From: Lachnospiraceae bacterium UBA4338
GTDB lineage: Bacteria > Bacillota > Clostridia > Lachnospirales > Lachnospiraceae
Direction of reading: 5' to 3'
NCBI GenBank assembly: GCA_002393735.1
Contig: DGTK01000015.1
Location: 62,001-126,000 of the forward strand
Length of the DNA stretch: 64,000 nucleotides
The translations under genes and the position numbers were made by a program. A model generated the notes under the pieces. That model ran no database searches. It saw nothing but the letters and a program-made list of their open reading frames with translations, and was not told where the DNA came from. Below are positions 61,902 to 64,000 of the stretch, piece after piece; position 1 is the stretch's first letter, and each line of letters begins with the position of its first letter.

Positions 61902-62309
61902 ATGATTAGTGAAGCAAGAGTAAAACTTATGACACGCCTGGCTTCTTATGAGCAGGGCGAGGGCAAGGAAAATGCAGAAATCGGCACGTATTTTCGTGGT
62001 GATTATATTGGCTTGCAGGTAATTAAGTCAGTTATTTCTGCTACTATCTGCTATGGAATCGTAATTGCAACCATGATTCTTTATGATTCTGAAAGTTTTT
62101 TGTCTGATATATACAAGATGGATATTGTTTCCTACGCCAAGAATATGATTATTTATTATGTTATTTTTGTGGGTGGATACAGTATTATCACATATATTCT
62201 CTATTCCATCAGATACAGGAAGGCGAGAATAAAGCTTAAGACCTATTTTAATAATTTAAGAAGGTTACAGGCTCTCTATCAAAAGGAGAGGAAGGATAGA
62301 GTCAGATGA
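61902..62309 (+). CDS. Two-helix membrane protein of unknown function
   Basis: A 135-aa protein with two membrane helices at about 40-60 and 80-105 and a basic C-terminal tail. It begins after one spacer base and its stop overlaps the next start by four bases (ATGA), so the two membrane proteins are coupled. The partner gene lies directly before cdaA. No domain recognised. Confidence 0.7.
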   Translation: MISEARVKLMTRLASYEQGEGKENAEIGTYFRGDYIGLQVIKSVISATICYGIVIATMILYDSESFLSDIYKMDIVSYAKNMIIYYVIFVGGYSIITYILYSIRYRKARIKLKTYFNNLRRLQALYQKERKDRVR

Positions 62310-63784
62310 TTAAGTTACTTGAGATCAGGGAATATCTTAGGAGATTTTATTCTAAGTATGAATTATATATAGTCCCTGCAGGTAAATTTATAATTGCATT
62401 ACTGGTATTTTTACTGATAAATGGTAATCTTGGATATATGGAGAAGATAGCCAAAGTGCCGCTTATGTTTGTACTGGCACTGGCGTGCTCATTTTTGCCG
62501 GTTAGTTTTATTTTATTTTTTGCAGCAGCACTGATACTGCTTCATACCTATGCGCTGTCAATGGAAGTGGCAGCAGTTGTGGGTATTGTATTCGTGCTGA
62601 TATTCCTGCTGTATTTAAGAATGTCACCGAAAGAGGTGCTTATAACAATGCTTACGCCGGTGGCTTTTGCACTGCATATACCATACATACTTCCAATTAC
62701 AATTGGACTTGTTGGAAGTCCTGCATCAGTATTTTCAGTAGGAAGCGGTATAGTTATTTATTATACTCTTAATGCAGTAACTCAGATGTCCAATGCCATC
62801 GATTCGCTTGACAGCGAGAAGACAGCATCCAAATTCAGATTTATTATTGACGGCATTATTCAGAATAAAACAATGATGGTTATGATTGTTGCTTTTGCGG
62901 CGACAATTATTGTGGTTTATTTTGTTCATCGTATGAATATTGATCATGCATGGACAGTGGCAACCATAGTTGGTGCTCTTACCAATGCACTTATTGTTCT
63001 GGTTGGAGACCTTATGTTTGTAACAAGAGCATCACTCCTTGGTGTACTTGGCGGAACAGTACTTGCAATTGGTGTTGTATATGTGCTTAAGTTCTTCATG
63101 TTTAATCTTGATTATGCAAGAACGGAACGTGTACAGTTTGAGGATGATGAATATTATTATTACGTTAAGGCAGTTCCTAAGATTACTCTTCAGGAAACAA
63201 ATAAAACCGTTAAGAAGGTATCTGCCAAGGCACCTGTTTCGGATAAGCCGAAGAGTGGCGGTATAAAGGCGGAGAAGACAGCGGAGAAGGCAACAGAGCA
63301 AACAACTGAGAGAAGAGTAAAGAAAGAATCTTCTTTGGAAGGCGCTGCTTCAGCAGTTAAGAGCCATTCATCAGTTGTAAAAAAGAGCGCAGGTACTACA
63401 GCGCATAAGAGTACATCTGCTTCCGGTTCTTATGACAGCCTTTCAGCAAATGATGCATTACTTGGTGAAACCAGGGTGGTAGCTGAAAAGTCTGTAGATG
63501 AAGGAAGAGTTGTTAAGAAAGCAGCTAATCCTGCTGCGAGTGCATCTCAGAGTGCATCTAATGCAGGTGCAGCCAGAAGTACTTCAAACAGCCGTATAGC
63601 AGGAGACCTGGCAGGCAGAAGAAACCAGGGACAGACAAGAGTACGTAATGATGGTTATGCAGGTCCGAATCCAAGTGTTGGAATGACCAATGGAGAGACC
63701 ATTGCAGAGCGTATCAGAAGAGAAAGATTAAAAGAAGCTGAAAGCATTGATGCTGACAGACTTAGAAGACAAAATTCAGATTAA
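62306..63784 (+). CDS. Polytopic membrane protein with a long low-complexity tail
   Basis: A 492-aa protein. About eight membrane helices lie at residues 24-270, followed by a sharp acidic-aromatic motif FEDDEYYYYVKAVPK near 283-297 and then about 190 residues rich in Ser, Ala, Thr, Lys and Glu that are probably disordered and cytoplasmic. The motif is, as far as I recall, kept in related Lachnospiraceae proteins beside cdaA, so it may be a docking site. It may be a permease or a partner of c-di-AMP signalling; neither is shown. The start overlaps the preceding gene. Confidence 0.7.
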   Translation: MIKLLEIREYLRRFYSKYELYIVPAGKFIIALLVFLLINGNLGYMEKIAKVPLMFVLALACSFLPVSFILFFAAALILLHTYALSMEVAAVVGIVFVLIFLLYLRMSPKEVLITMLTPVAFALHIPYILPITIGLVGSPASVFSVGSGIVIYYTLNAVTQMSNAIDSLDSEKTASKFRFIIDGIIQNKTMMVMIVAFAATIIVVYFVHRMNIDHAWTVATIVGALTNALIVLVGDLMFVTRASLLGVLGGTVLAIGVVYVLKFFMFNLDYARTERVQFEDDEYYYYVKAVPKITLQETNKTVKKVSAKAPVSDKPKSGGIKAEKTAEKATEQTTERRVKKESSLEGAASAVKSHSSVVKKSAGTTAHKSTSASGSYDSLSANDALLGETRVVAEKSVDEGRVVKKAANPAASASQSASNAGAARSTSNSRIAGDLAGRRNQGQTRVRNDGYAGPNPSVGMTNGETIAERIRRERLKEAESIDADRLRRQNSD

Positions 63785-63804
63785 AGGATATAAAGGGATA
63801 GACA

Positions 63805-64000
63805 GTGAACGTATTTTTTTCATCGGCAGCTGAATATCTGAATCTGTTCAGACTTCCAAGAATTGGTGTTCTGGATGTCATTGAAATGATTGTATTAGCC
63901 TTTTTACTGTATCAGGTAATGGTATGGATGAGAAATACCAGAGCCTGGGCTATAGTGAAAGGCTTATTTGTGTTGCTTATTTTTATGGCACTTGCCGTAA
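63805..64000 (+). CDS. cdaA: Diadenylate cyclase CdaA, 3' end missing
   Basis: The first 65 residues of a c-di-AMP synthase of the CdaA type; the rest runs off the window. Two hydrophobic helices are visible (about 22-38 and 48-65) and the motif TRAWAIVKGL near 44-53 matches the membrane-anchor part of CdaA. The catalytic DGA and RHR motifs lie outside. The start is GTG at 63805, with AAAGGGATA upstream. The gene is placed after a membrane protein with a conserved motif. CdaA normally works with YbbR (CdaR), expected downstream. Confidence 0.85.
   Translation, partial: MNVFFSSAAEYLNLFRLPRIGVLDVIEMIVLAFLLYQVMVWMRNTRAWAIVKGLFVLLIFMALAV

Noticed and set aside
1..64000. CRISPR array, insertion sequence or prophage
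   Set aside because: No regularly spaced repeats, transposase, integrase or attachment-like repeats were seen.

Overview
The window looks like chromosomal DNA from a low-GC, motile, anaerobic Firmicute of the Lachnospiraceae type (Butyrivibrio, Pseudobutyrivibrio, Roseburia or Lachnospira-like). Evidence for this is the AT-rich sequence with strong AGGAGG-type ribosome sites, a type III glutamine synthetase, a class 1B PyrD/PyrK pair, ferredoxin-dependent 2-oxoacid oxidoreductase, an mbl-flhO-flhP arrangement like that of Bacillus, Firmicute LexA and sigma-D type sites, and a tRNA without encoded CCA. The genus is inference. Nearly everything is on the + strand; only two genes (a NamZ-like lipoprotein and an orphan prepilin) are on the - strand. 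No gene-free stretch exceeds 300 bases, and I see no insertion sequence, prophage, CRISPR array or broken gene.

Region 1 (1-17.5 kb) is a dense run of co-directional genes with gaps of at most about 85 bases and no obvious terminator: RNase J (5' end outside the window), a YlbF-family protein, a small MltG-like membrane protein, a trmR/trhP-like tRNA wobble-uridine modification pair, glutamine synthetase III, a sugar-phosphate nucleotidyltransferase and galE, an RluD-type pseudouridine synthase, the cell-wall genes ddl and murF, a membrane-anchored propeller-like protein, the pyrimidine genes pyrC-pyrK-pyrD, ispE and a conserved unknown.

Region 2 (17.5-31.5 kb) is more accessory: a small protein behind a sigma-D (flagellar) type promoter, an ABC exporter pair behind a strong promoter with a palindromic operator, two AT-rich polytopic membrane proteins of GT-C type, a sodium:neurotransmitter-type symporter, a lipoprotein that joins an NlpC/P60-like and an L,D-transpeptidase-like domain, two small membrane proteins and a coiled-coil NlpC/P60 hydrolase.

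Region 3 (31.5-39.1 kb) is a carboxylic-acid/2-oxoacid module: a MinD-like ATPase, a four-gene 2-oxoacid:ferredoxin oxidoreductase (delta, alpha, beta, gamma), a large hairpin, an XRE-cupin regulator and an acyl-CoA ligase, then a membrane-anchored trigger-factor-like prolyl isomerase. Together these could activate branched or aromatic acids to CoA esters and carboxylate them reductively to amino-acid precursors, or run the reverse.

Region 4 (39.1-44.9 kb) holds mscL with a zinc-ribbon tail, tRNA-Gln(CUG), namZ, another polytopic membrane protein, an orphan prepilin and a CvfB-like S1 protein. Region 5 (44.9-55.2 kb) has a PucR/CdaR-type regulator, ftsE-ftsX with an EnvC-like M23 hydrolase, a CtpA protease, and an SOS-controlled uvrB-uvrA. 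Region 6 (55.2-64 kb) has mbl/mreB-flhO-flhP-flgJ(N), recD2, comF, yvyF, two membrane proteins and the start of cdaA (c-di-AMP synthase), which runs off the end.

The most interesting signals are four exact copies plus one near copy of the palindrome GTGGTTNNAACCAC within the first 27 kb, two sigma-D-like promoters that tie an unknown gene and mbl-flhO-flhP to motility, two hydrolases that share one FtsEX-type coiled-coil domain, the LDT/NlpC fusion lipoprotein, and several structured GC-rich or repetitive spacers.
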